Made by a program: the position numbers and the translations under genes. Below, in pieces: positions 15,209-22,893 of a stretch of 64,000 nt of DNA. The notes below the pieces were generated by a model that saw only the letters and a program-made list of their open reading frames with translations, made no database searches and had not been told where the DNA came from. Origin of the DNA: Minicystis rosea. Lineage in GTDB: Bacteria; Myxococcota_A; Polyangia; Polyangiales; Polyangiaceae. Every line of letters starts with the position of its first letter. The first letter of the stretch is position 1. Location of the stretch: contig CP016211.1 in NCBI GenBank assembly GCA_001931535.1, forward strand, positions 8,417,703 through 8,481,702. Reading direction: 5' to 3'.

Positions 15209-16966
15209 TCACTGCGCGCGCGCGTTGAGGCGGTAGACGACCGTCTTCACCGGGCTGTTCAGCTTGATCTTCTCCTGATCCTTCTTCTCGACGGCGTCGT
15301 CGATCATCTTCTGGAGCTGGCCGGAGATGGCCGCGTCGCCCTTGGGAAGGAGGGAGTCGACCGCCGTGATCGAAGCGAAGCGCACGGCCGGGTGGCTCAT
15401 CTTCGGGAACATGTCGACGACCTTCTTGGCCGCGCCCGCGTCGCCGAGGACGCCGACCATGTAGGCCGCCTTGATGGCGGCGAACTGCGTGGCATCGGTG
15501 ACCGGCTCGCCGACCTTCTTCAGGTAACACTCGACCTTGTCGCCGCAGTTGTTGACCAGCTCCTTCGCCGCGGTGAACTCCTTGGCGAAGCCCTTGCCGA
15601 CGGTGCCGTCGCCGGACTTCATCGCCGCGACCTCCTCGACGAGCTTGATCTGGTCCTGCTTCATGACCTTCATCATGCCGCCGAACGCCGCCTCGCGGAT
15701 GGGAGCGAGGTCTTCCTCGGAGCCCTTCATCTCCTTCAAGGTCTTCAGGACCCAGGGGACGATGCTGGCGTCGTAGAAGTCGGCCGCCTTGTCGAGGAGG
15801 ATCTCGCGCGCGCCGCCGCGGGAGTTCGGGATCGAGAGCGCGATGGGGAGCTTCTCGACGGTGGTCTCGAAGGCCTGGAGGACCTGCGGGCTCCGCGGGA
15901 GCTTCGTGAGCTCGCGCGCCATGATGGCCTTGGCGACGTTGTCGTCCGTCTTGCCGAGGACCTCGATGAGCGAGGCGGCCGCTTCGTCGCGGCCGATGGT
16001 GGCGAGGATGAGCGCGGCCGTGGCGACGTACGCGGTGCTCGCGGCCTTCTCGGCGTTCTTGTCACCGGAGGCGGCGGCGGCCTTGAGGGCCTCGCCCTTC
16101 GAGAAGTCGACGAGGTCCTTCTCCTCACCCTTGAGGAGCGAGACCGTCGGGCCGATGGCGGGCTTGCCGATCTTCACGAGCGCGAGGATCGCGTCGATGT
16201 GCGCCGAGGCCTTGGCCGGCGCGAGGAGCAGCTTGATGAGCGGCTTGACCGCGTTCGCGCTCTTCAGGTTGCCGAGGACGACGGCCGCCGTCTGCTGCCA
16301 GAACATCTCGTCCGTGAAGGCGTTCTTGTCCTTCTCGTCGATGGCGTGGCCGAGGAGCGTGATGAGCTGCGTCTCCCAGCTCGGATCGGAGAGCGAGACC
16401 ATCGCGTCATAGACGTCGCGGTAGGTCGACTGCGCCTTGGGCTTCGAGGCGCGGAGCTTGGTGAAGGCCTCCATCAGCGGGCCGGCGGCGCTCTTCAGCT
16501 TCATGGCGCCGACCGCGCGGGAGACGGAGCGGAGATCGTCCTCCGTGGAGTCGGGCTTGTACTCCTTCAGGACCTTGATGAAGCAGGGCTCGGCCTTGGG
16601 ATCGCGCGTGTCGGAGAGGAACTTGACCAGCTTCGAGGTGGTGCGCTCATCCATCTCGCCGGCCACGCAGCGCTGCGTCATCGGCTCGATGATCGTGGCG
16701 AGCAGCGGCTTGACCTCGGGCCCGTTCCGGTCGCCCTTGTCCTTCGTCATCTTGTCTTCGTAGAACTGCACGAGACGGGTGACGGCTTGCACGCGCGTCG
16801 CGGGGTCGTCGAGGCGCTTGACCCAGGTCGCGGGGTCGTTCTCATCGGCGCAGCCGGTGAGCGTGGCGCCGGCGAGGGTCACCCCCGCGACGCCCCCCGC
16901 GATCGTTGCAGTGCCGATGAGGAACGACGACAGCAACGGCGCGATGCGGTGAGCGATGCGGAACAT
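15209..16966 (-). CDS. HEAT-repeat-like lipoprotein
   Basis: 585 residues from the ATG at 16966, which has GGAGGA 6 bases upstream; a longer frame exists but lacks such a signal. The signal peptide ends in lipobox LTGC (Cys39). The mature protein is all-helical with repeated pairs typical of HEAT/ARM solenoids, for example NAVKPLIKLLLAPAKASAHI, AIGPTVSLLKGEE and AAASLIEVLGKTDDNVAKAI, plus HPAVRFASITAVDSLLPKGD near the end. Solenoids of this kind are protein-interaction scaffolds. It is probably anchored in the outer membrane facing the periplasm. The next rightward gene (SDR) is 212 bases away. Confidence 0.85.
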   Translation of the reverse strand: MFRIAHRIAPLLSSFLIGTATIAGGVAGVTLAGATLTGCADENDPATWVKRLDDPATRVQAVTRLVQFYEDKMTKDKGDRNGPEVKPLLATIIEPMTQRCVAGEMDERTTSKLVKFLSDTRDPKAEPCFIKVLKEYKPDSTEDDLRSVSRAVGAMKLKSAAGPLMEAFTKLRASKPKAQSTYRDVYDAMVSLSDPSWETQLITLLGHAIDEKDKNAFTDEMFWQQTAAVVLGNLKSANAVKPLIKLLLAPAKASAHIDAILALVKIGKPAIGPTVSLLKGEEKDLVDFSKGEALKAAAASGDKNAEKAASTAYVATAALILATIGRDEAAASLIEVLGKTDDNVAKAIMARELTKLPRSPQVLQAFETTVEKLPIALSIPNSRGGAREILLDKAADFYDASIVPWVLKTLKEMKGSEEDLAPIREAAFGGMMKVMKQDQIKLVEEVAAMKSGDGTVGKGFAKEFTAAKELVNNCGDKVECYLKKVGEPVTDATQFAAIKAAYMVGVLGDAGAAKKVVDMFPKMSHPAVRFASITAVDSLLPKGDAAISGQLQKMIDDAVEKKDQEKIKLNSPVKTVVYRLNARAQ

Positions 16967-17178
16967 GGTTTCCTCCGATGGTCTGAGCGTTGCGCGGAGC
17001 AATGCGGCTAACGGTATGGAGCGGCGCCGATCTGTTCGTTCGATGACGGCTCGTTGGATGACGGCCCCCGCTCCCGGCACCGTCGCCGCGCCTGCCACGC
17101 CGCGCAGTCGAGCGACGGGGCGCGGGGCGGTACCGGTTTCTGGCGGCGTCGCGACAGTATTCGCGTGCGCGAAGGCTG

Positions 17179-18021
17179 TCAACGCGAGCGCGGGAGCTGC
17201 ATCAGCCGGCGGATGCCACTCGCGAACAAACGGTCAGGCACCATTCGACGCAGCGTGACGAGCGTGCGGGCGTCGATGCCGACCAGCGTGCGAAACCGGG
17301 GCGAGGGCTCGGCCACGAGCCGCGCGATGGCCGGGCCGGCTTGATCCGGGGGCCGCTCCTTGCCCGCTTCCTCCGTGAGGAGCCTCTCCATCGCCTCGTT
17401 GAGGGCGCGGTACGAGCCGTCGGCCACCGTGCCCGCGGCCCGCCGGTCTTTGCTCACGAACACGGGCGTCTTGAACGTACCGGGCTCCACCAAGCAGACG
17501 TCGATCCCGAAAGGCTCGAGCTCCCAACGCAGGGACTCGCTGAACCCTTCGACGGCGTGCTTGGTCGCGGCGTACGCCGAGAGCAACGGAAACGCGACCC
17601 GCCCCGAGAGGCTCGACACGTTGATGATGCGCCCGCGCTGCGTGGCCCGCATCGACGGGAGCACGGCGCGCGTGACCGCCATGAGGCCGAAGACGTTGGT
17701 CTCGAACTGCTCGCGGACCTCGTTCTCCGACTGCTCCTCGAAGGCGCCGCCCACCGCGATGCCCGCATTGTTGACGAGCGCGTAGAACGGCCCGTACTTG
17801 AGGATCAGCTCGCGGACCTTGGCCCCCACGCCCGGCGAGGTGACGTCGAGCTGCTCGACGGCGACCGTGACCCCGCGCGCCTTCGCCGCTTCCTCCAGCG
17901 CCTTGCGCCGATCGAGGTGCCGCATGGTGGCGACGACGTCGTGCCCAGCCGCGGCGCACTCGATCGCCGCCGAGAGGCCGATGCCACTGGAGGTGCCGGT
18001 GATGAGGACGAGCTCGCCCAC
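17179..18021 (-). CDS. Short-chain dehydrogenase/reductase (classical SDR)
   Basis: 280 residues with GTG start. Cofactor motif TGTSSGIG (residues 8-15), NNAG at 84-87, catalytic Ser137 in NVSSLSG, and Tyr150/Lys154 in YAATK, so the active site is intact. The R34/H35 region after the second strand (ATMRHLDRR) suggests NADP preference. The extended C-terminal ~90 residues are like 17-beta-hydroxysteroid or retinol dehydrogenase-like SDRs. The substrate cannot be assigned. It stands alone, with the DUF4157 gene 124 bases upstream in the same direction. Confidence 0.93.
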   Translation of the reverse strand: MGELVLITGTSSGIGLSAAIECAAAGHDVVATMRHLDRRKALEEAAKARGVTVAVEQLDVTSPGVGAKVRELILKYGPFYALVNNAGIAVGGAFEEQSENEVREQFETNVFGLMAVTRAVLPSMRATQRGRIINVSSLSGRVAFPLLSAYAATKHAVEGFSESLRWELEPFGIDVCLVEPGTFKTPVFVSKDRRAAGTVADGSYRALNEAMERLLTEEAGKERPPDQAGPAIARLVAEPSPRFRTLVGIDARTLVTLRRMVPDRLFASGIRRLMQLPRSR

Positions 18022-18145
18022 GAGGCGAAGGAGGATACCAGAACCCGGGGGAGCGCGTGGGAATCGAGGCTGACGTGGCCTGGGCTACGGAGTGACGCGA
18101 GGCTCCCGCGGGGCTCGACACGCAGCCGCGCACTGCGTCGACGGT

Positions 18146-19747
18146 TCAAACGGGATGGGTGTCGGGACGGGACGACGTGAGCAGTTTGCCGGTCTTTTTC
18201 GATTCGACCTGCGTCGTCGCGGCCTTGGCGATCTCGACCGCGATGAGCTTGACCTTGGCGAGCCCGAGCGTCGCTTTCGCGATCATCTTGCTCTTCGGGG
18301 TCACGTCGCCGCCGGCGTCGACATTGGGATCGAAGCCGTAGAGGATCACCGTGTTGACGTCGGCATACCCGAAGCGGAGGTTGGGATCGTTGAAGGACAT
18401 CTCGGCGACCGCGGCGTTGACACAACGGCTGATCTCCCGCTCGTCGCCGGTGCCCATGGCAGCAGCAATCGTCTCGACGTGGTCGACCGCCGTATCGCCG
18501 TCCACACCCAGAGCGTCGGCGAACACCGCGATGGCGCCCTTGTGGCTCGACGACAACGCCCCCGAATTCGCGCACGTCACGCCCATCGCGTACATGATTG
18601 CGTAGATGGAGCTGTCGGCGAGCTTGTGAGCACGCGCGACGTTGTTCGCCTGCATCTCGAGCTTCTGCCCCTTCTTCTGCAGGCCCTTCATGAGCTCGTG
18701 TTGCGCGGTCGGCGCGGTCTGCTTCGAGCCGAGCATCATCTTCGTGTGCGCGTCCGTCATGTCCTCGCGATCGCGCCCGTCGACGACCTTCTTCGCGGAG
18801 CTGCCCCACCCCGAGACGATGTCCAGCGGCGCGTCCGGGTACTCGTGCTCATCGCTCCGATGGACCGTGAACCCCTTCGACGACATCATGGGTTTGTAGA
18901 AGCCAGCAGGCTTGGCGGCGTCGGGGCGGAGATCCAGATCCATGTCGACAGCTGCGGAATCCACGTCCTTCAGCGCCTTCGCCTCGCCGATCGCTGCCCG
19001 GACGGCTGCCTTGCTGGGGAAGTTGTGGTTCTCCGCCGCATCAATCATCTCTTGGATGACGTCCGACTCTCGCGCCGAGAGGTCGTCGGCGATGTCCTCC
19101 GGACGATGGATGGTTTTGAAGTTGCTGCCGATCGTCAGGATGCGCTGCACGACCGGCGCGGAGCCGGGCCTTTGCGCAGCCGGAGCGCCATGCTCGCCGA
19201 GGAGCACTTCGGCGGAGCGGCCCTGGACCACGAGGTCGGCGACGGCGTCGGCGTGGCGCTCGTACGTGTCTCCCGCGCGGCCCACGCCTCCGTGGACCGA
19301 GACGCCGCTTCGCTGTTGGACGATGTGCGCCGCCTCGTGCGCCGCGACACGCAGGCTCGGTGGACGCGCGAACGCGACGTGGTCGCCGGTGGCGAAGGCC
19401 TCCGCCCCCATGGCGCGCGCACCTCTCGACGCCGCGACACCGAGGTGCGCCTGGACGCGCGAGATGTCGTGTCGGCCGAACGATCTCTGAATCGCATCGA
19501 GATGAGGGAGCGCCGCGCCCGCCCCGCCGACCCCCATCTGCGCCGCCTCTTGAACGCTCTCCGGAGAGAAGCCCGGCACCGGACGGCGCTCGACGCCATC
19601 GCGTGAAGCAGCGCCGCGTATCGGCGAGATTTCGCGCCTCGTCGATGCGAGCGCCGCGACCGTCGGTTGCGTGGTGCGCACGCTCGAAACGGTGGCGCGG
19701 ACGCCGACAGCAACGTTGACCGGGACGGGCTGTACCTTGGCACGCAT
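18146..19747 (-). CDS. DUF4157 metalloprotease-like protein with unassigned C-terminal domain
   Basis: 533 residues, with a good GAGG ribosome-binding site. No signal peptide. Residues ~80-195 match DUF4157: RSFGRHDISRVQAHLG, AEAFATGDHVAFA, zincin motif HEAAH (137-141) followed by IVQQ, and YERHADAVAD (162-171) with a candidate third ligand. DUF4157 is enriched in proteins linked to extracellular contractile injection systems and polymorphic toxins. After the typical VVQR junction (~205) come ~325 residues I cannot assign, including CANSGALSSSHKGAIAVFAD and FGYADVNTVILYGFDP. No injection-system genes lie in the window. It may be a self-processing effector or a storage-type toxin. Confidence 0.85.
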   Translation of the reverse strand: MRAKVQPVPVNVAVGVRATVSSVRTTQPTVAALASTRREISPIRGAASRDGVERRPVPGFSPESVQEAAQMGVGGAGAALPHLDAIQRSFGRHDISRVQAHLGVAASRGARAMGAEAFATGDHVAFARPPSLRVAAHEAAHIVQQRSGVSVHGGVGRAGDTYERHADAVADLVVQGRSAEVLLGEHGAPAAQRPGSAPVVQRILTIGSNFKTIHRPEDIADDLSARESDVIQEMIDAAENHNFPSKAAVRAAIGEAKALKDVDSAAVDMDLDLRPDAAKPAGFYKPMMSSKGFTVHRSDEHEYPDAPLDIVSGWGSSAKKVVDGRDREDMTDAHTKMMLGSKQTAPTAQHELMKGLQKKGQKLEMQANNVARAHKLADSSIYAIMYAMGVTCANSGALSSSHKGAIAVFADALGVDGDTAVDHVETIAAAMGTGDEREISRCVNAAVAEMSFNDPNLRFGYADVNTVILYGFDPNVDAGGDVTPKSKMIAKATLGLAKVKLIAVEIAKAATTQVESKKTGKLLTSSRPDTHPV

Positions 19748-19902
19748 CCTCGCCTCCTCGTTCGCACTCGAAGCCTTCGATCCACGCTACGCAGTGCCCT
19801 GCGCGGAGCAAGCCCGATCACGCGCGTCGTCTTCATCGCGAGACGCGGACGAGCCAAAGGCGCCTTCCCTTCCGCGCATCGCGGCGAAGGATCGCGGTCC
19901 GC

Positions 19903-21051
19903 TCAGCCGATGATCATCGCTTCGGAGAGCAACCGCCCTTCCTTGAAGCGGCGCAGGTTCCACCGTTCGAAGAGCGGCGTGTCGATCTGCTTGGCGATGT
20001 GCTCGGCGATGAGGCGGCCCATCACGGGCGCCATCATGAAGCCGTGGCCCATGAAGCCGGAGGCTTGGTAGAAGTTCTCGACGTCGTCGACGCGGCCGAC
20101 GATGGGGTTCGCGTCGGGCGTGAGGTCGTAGCAACCGGCCCACTGGCGCAGCACCTTCACCCGGCCGAGGATGGGCGCGGTCTTCACGAGGGCCCGCGCG
20201 TAGAGGCCGAGGAAGCGATGGCTCGATCCCATGTCGAGCCCGGGCGGGACCTGCTCGTTGCTGATGCCGCCCACGATCTCGCCGCGCATCGACTGCGAGA
20301 AGTAGAGCCCGTTGGAGAGATCGGCGACGAGGGGCTTGAGCCAAAGCTTGAGCGGCTCGGTGGAGCAGATCTCGTGACGGTGGGGGTGATTGGGCAGCTC
20401 GACGCCGAGGAGGCGCGCAATCTCGGGGCTCCACGCGCCGGCCGCGTTCACCACCCGGTGCGTGCGGATCTCGCCCTTGTCGGTGACGACCGCGTCGATG
20501 CGCTTGCCCGTGGTGCGGAAGCCCACGACGTCGGTGAAGGGAGCGATGTCGACGCCGAGCTTCTCCGCGCCCTGCGCATAGCCCCACACGAACGGCCACG
20601 GGAAGACGACGCCGTCCTCGTGGTTGTAGCTCGCGGCCACGACGCCCTCGATGTCGAGCTCGGGGACGATCTTCTGCGCCTCCTTGGGCGTGAGCATGCG
20701 CGTCTTGAGGCCGCACTCGTTCTGAATGGCGACGCTCTTCTCGAGCGTGCGCCGGCCGGCCTCGCTGCGGACGAGGAAGAGGTAGCCGCCCTGACGGAAC
20801 CAGACGTTGATGCGCAGCTCACGCGCGAAATCCCGGCAGATGCGGATGCTCTCTTGCATGAGGCGGATGTTCTCCTCGCTGGAGAACTGGGCCCGCACCC
20901 CGCCGCCGTTGCGCCCGCTCGCGCCGCCGCAGAGGTAGCTCTTGTCGACCACGACGACGTCGGTGATGCCGTGGTTCTTTGCGAGGTTGTAGGCGATCGA
21001 CAGGCCCATGATCCCGGCGCCGACGATCACCACCTCCGCCTTGTCACGCAT
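19903..21051 (-). CDS. FAD-dependent amine oxidoreductase (DAO family, sarcosine oxidase beta-like)
   Basis: 382 residues. N-terminal FAD dinucleotide-binding motif VVIVGAGIMGLSIAYNLAK (GxGxxG at ~11-16) and the flavin-contact GGASGRNGGGVRAQFSSEEN, typical of sarcosine oxidase beta and related proline or dimethylglycine dehydrogenases. The C-terminal DANPIVGRVDDVENFYQASG then GHGFMMAPVMG closes the FAD fold. It would oxidise a secondary amine or amino acid to an imine, passing electrons to oxygen or a carrier. No partner alpha/gamma/delta subunit genes are adjacent, so a monomeric enzyme is likely. It is divergent from the acyl-CoA ligase gene across ~104 bases. Confidence 0.9.
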   Translation of the reverse strand: MRDKAEVVIVGAGIMGLSIAYNLAKNHGITDVVVVDKSYLCGGASGRNGGGVRAQFSSEENIRLMQESIRICRDFARELRINVWFRQGGYLFLVRSEAGRRTLEKSVAIQNECGLKTRMLTPKEAQKIVPELDIEGVVAASYNHEDGVVFPWPFVWGYAQGAEKLGVDIAPFTDVVGFRTTGKRIDAVVTDKGEIRTHRVVNAAGAWSPEIARLLGVELPNHPHRHEICSTEPLKLWLKPLVADLSNGLYFSQSMRGEIVGGISNEQVPPGLDMGSSHRFLGLYARALVKTAPILGRVKVLRQWAGCYDLTPDANPIVGRVDDVENFYQASGFMGHGFMMAPVMGRLIAEHIAKQIDTPLFERWNLRRFKEGRLLSEAMIIG

Positions 21052-21155
21052 GGCGGCGACTCTACCGCATTACGAGCATCCGGGTTCACGCGGGTCGACG
21101 TATCATCGGCCGCGGCGGCCGCCGGCTCGCCAGAAATCGAGAGAGGGGTGCGCCC

Positions 21156-22802
21156 ATGATGCCTGGTCGAATGATGGATTTCCCGCTCACGGTGACCCAC
21201 TTCATCGAGCGCGCCCGCACGCTGTTCGGTCGCACGGAGATCGTGAGCCGCCTCCCGGATCGCTCGCTCCATCGCACCACCTACGAGGCGATGATCAAGC
21301 GCACGGCCAAGCTCGCCGGCGCGCTCGCGCGCATGGGCATCCGCCCCGGCGATCGCGTGGCCACGCTGGCGTGGAACCACGCGCGCCACCTCGAGCTCTA
21401 CCTCGGCGTCCCCGCCTCCGGCGCCGTGCTCCACACGCTGAACCTGCGCCTGCACCCGACCGAGATCGCGTACATCGCGAACCACGCGGAGGATCGGGTG
21501 CTCTTCGTGGATCGCTCGCTCCTCCCGCTCTACCAAGCGATCGCGCCGCACGTGCGCACCTTCGAGAAGGTGGTGGTCTTCGACGACGAGAGCCCCGCGC
21601 CCGGCGCGCCTCCCGTCCCCGGCCACGCGCTCGACTACGAGACGCTGCTCGCGAAGGAGCCCGACACGTTCGCTTGGCCCGAGCTCGACGAGCGATCGGC
21701 GGCGATGATCTGTTACACGTCCGGCACGACGGGGAACCCGAAGGGCGTCGTCTACAGCCATCGATCGTGCGTGCTCCACTCGCTCGTGCTCTGCATGGCG
21801 GACACGGCGGCCATCGGCCAGGGCGACACGGTGCTGCCCGTGGTGCCGATGTTCCACGCCAACGCGTGGGGCCTGCCGATGTCGGCCGTCGCGTGCGGGA
21901 GCAAGCTCGTGTTCCCGGGCCCGCACCTCGATCCGCAGAGCCTGCTCGACCTCATGGCCGCCGAGAAGGTGACGCTCGCCGGCGGCGTGCCCACCATCTG
22001 GCTCGGCATCCTGGCGATGTTGGATCGCGATCCGAAGGGCTGGGATCTCTCCTCCATCCGCTCGATGCTCGTGGGCGGATCGGCCGCGCCTCCCGCGATG
22101 ATCGAGGGCTTCCAGAAGCGTCACGGGATCCAGATCACGCACGCTTGGGGCATGACGGAGATGAACCCGCTCGGCACGCTGGCGCGCGTGAAGCACCACC
22201 TCAGGACCAGCGACGACGCGACCGAGCTCTCGCTGCGCGCGTCGCAGGGCTATCCCGTGGCTTTCGTCGAGCAGCGCCACGTCGGCGAGGACGGCAAGAC
22301 GCTGCCTTGGGACGGCGAGATGATGGGCGAGCTCGAAGTGCGCGGGCCCTTCGTGGCCGCGTCGTACCTCGGCGGCGAAGGCGAAGGGAAGTGGACGCCC
22401 GACGGTTGGTTCAAGACCGGCGACGTGGTCACGATCGACGCCGAGGGCTACGTGCGCATCACCGATCGCTCGAAGGACGTCATCAAATCCGGCGGCGAGT
22501 GGATCAGCTCCGTGGCCCTCGAGAACGCGCTCATGAGCCACCCCGCCGTGCTGGAGGCCGCCGTCTTCGCGGCGCGCCATCCCAAGTGGAGCGAGCGCCC
22601 GCTGGCCGCGGTGGTCTTCAAGGAAGGCAAGACGGCGACGAAGGAAGAGCTGGGCACGCACCTCGGCGAGCGCTTCGCCAAGTTCTGGCTGCCCGACGAC
22701 TACGTCTTCGTGAAGCAGATCCCGCGCACCTCCACCGGCAAGTTCCTCAAGACCAAGCTGCGCGACCAGTACGGCGATCACCTGGAAAAGAACCCCGGGT
22801 GA
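21156..22802 (+). CDS. Medium/long-chain acyl-CoA ligase (AMP-forming)
   Basis: 548 residues, ANL superfamily, activating fatty acids to acyl-adenylate then acyl-CoA in the cytoplasm. Phosphate-binding loop YTSGTTGNPKG (~187-197), adenine motif GWGM-like AWGMTEMNPLGT, and hinge/A8 region WFKTGDVVTIDAEGY, then ITDRSKDVIKSGGEWIS with the hinge Asp/Lys; a C-terminal Lys lies in RTSTGKFLKTKL. By its N-terminus (PLTVTHFIERAR) it resembles alkK-type medium-chain ligases. GAGAGGGG lies upstream. A lipoprotein gene starts 92 bases after it and may be co-transcribed, though the functions are unrelated. Confidence 0.94.
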   Translation: MMPGRMMDFPLTVTHFIERARTLFGRTEIVSRLPDRSLHRTTYEAMIKRTAKLAGALARMGIRPGDRVATLAWNHARHLELYLGVPASGAVLHTLNLRLHPTEIAYIANHAEDRVLFVDRSLLPLYQAIAPHVRTFEKVVVFDDESPAPGAPPVPGHALDYETLLAKEPDTFAWPELDERSAAMICYTSGTTGNPKGVVYSHRSCVLHSLVLCMADTAAIGQGDTVLPVVPMFHANAWGLPMSAVACGSKLVFPGPHLDPQSLLDLMAAEKVTLAGGVPTIWLGILAMLDRDPKGWDLSSIRSMLVGGSAAPPAMIEGFQKRHGIQITHAWGMTEMNPLGTLARVKHHLRTSDDATELSLRASQGYPVAFVEQRHVGEDGKTLPWDGEMMGELEVRGPFVAASYLGGEGEGKWTPDGWFKTGDVVTIDAEGYVRITDRSKDVIKSGGEWISSVALENALMSHPAVLEAAVFAARHPKWSERPLAAVVFKEGKTATKEELGTHLGERFAKFWLPDDYVFVKQIPRTSTGKFLKTKLRDQYGDHLEKNPG

Positions 22803-22893
22803 CGCACATAGGTTCGATGCCGAATCGCCGGCCGTGAGCCCGCGATCCGAAACCAGGGACGAAGAGCGCAGGCTCGCGCGTTGCCGCGAGCCC

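Noticed and set aside
15209..17182. A start at 17182 for the HEAT lipoprotein
   Set aside because: It would place the signal peptide ~70 residues inside the protein; the ATG at 16966 has a strong GGAGGA and begins the signal peptide directly.
18146..19747. Part of an extracellular contractile injection gene cluster
   Set aside because: No sheath, tube, spike, baseplate or ATPase genes occur in the window; only the DUF4157 domain suggests a link.
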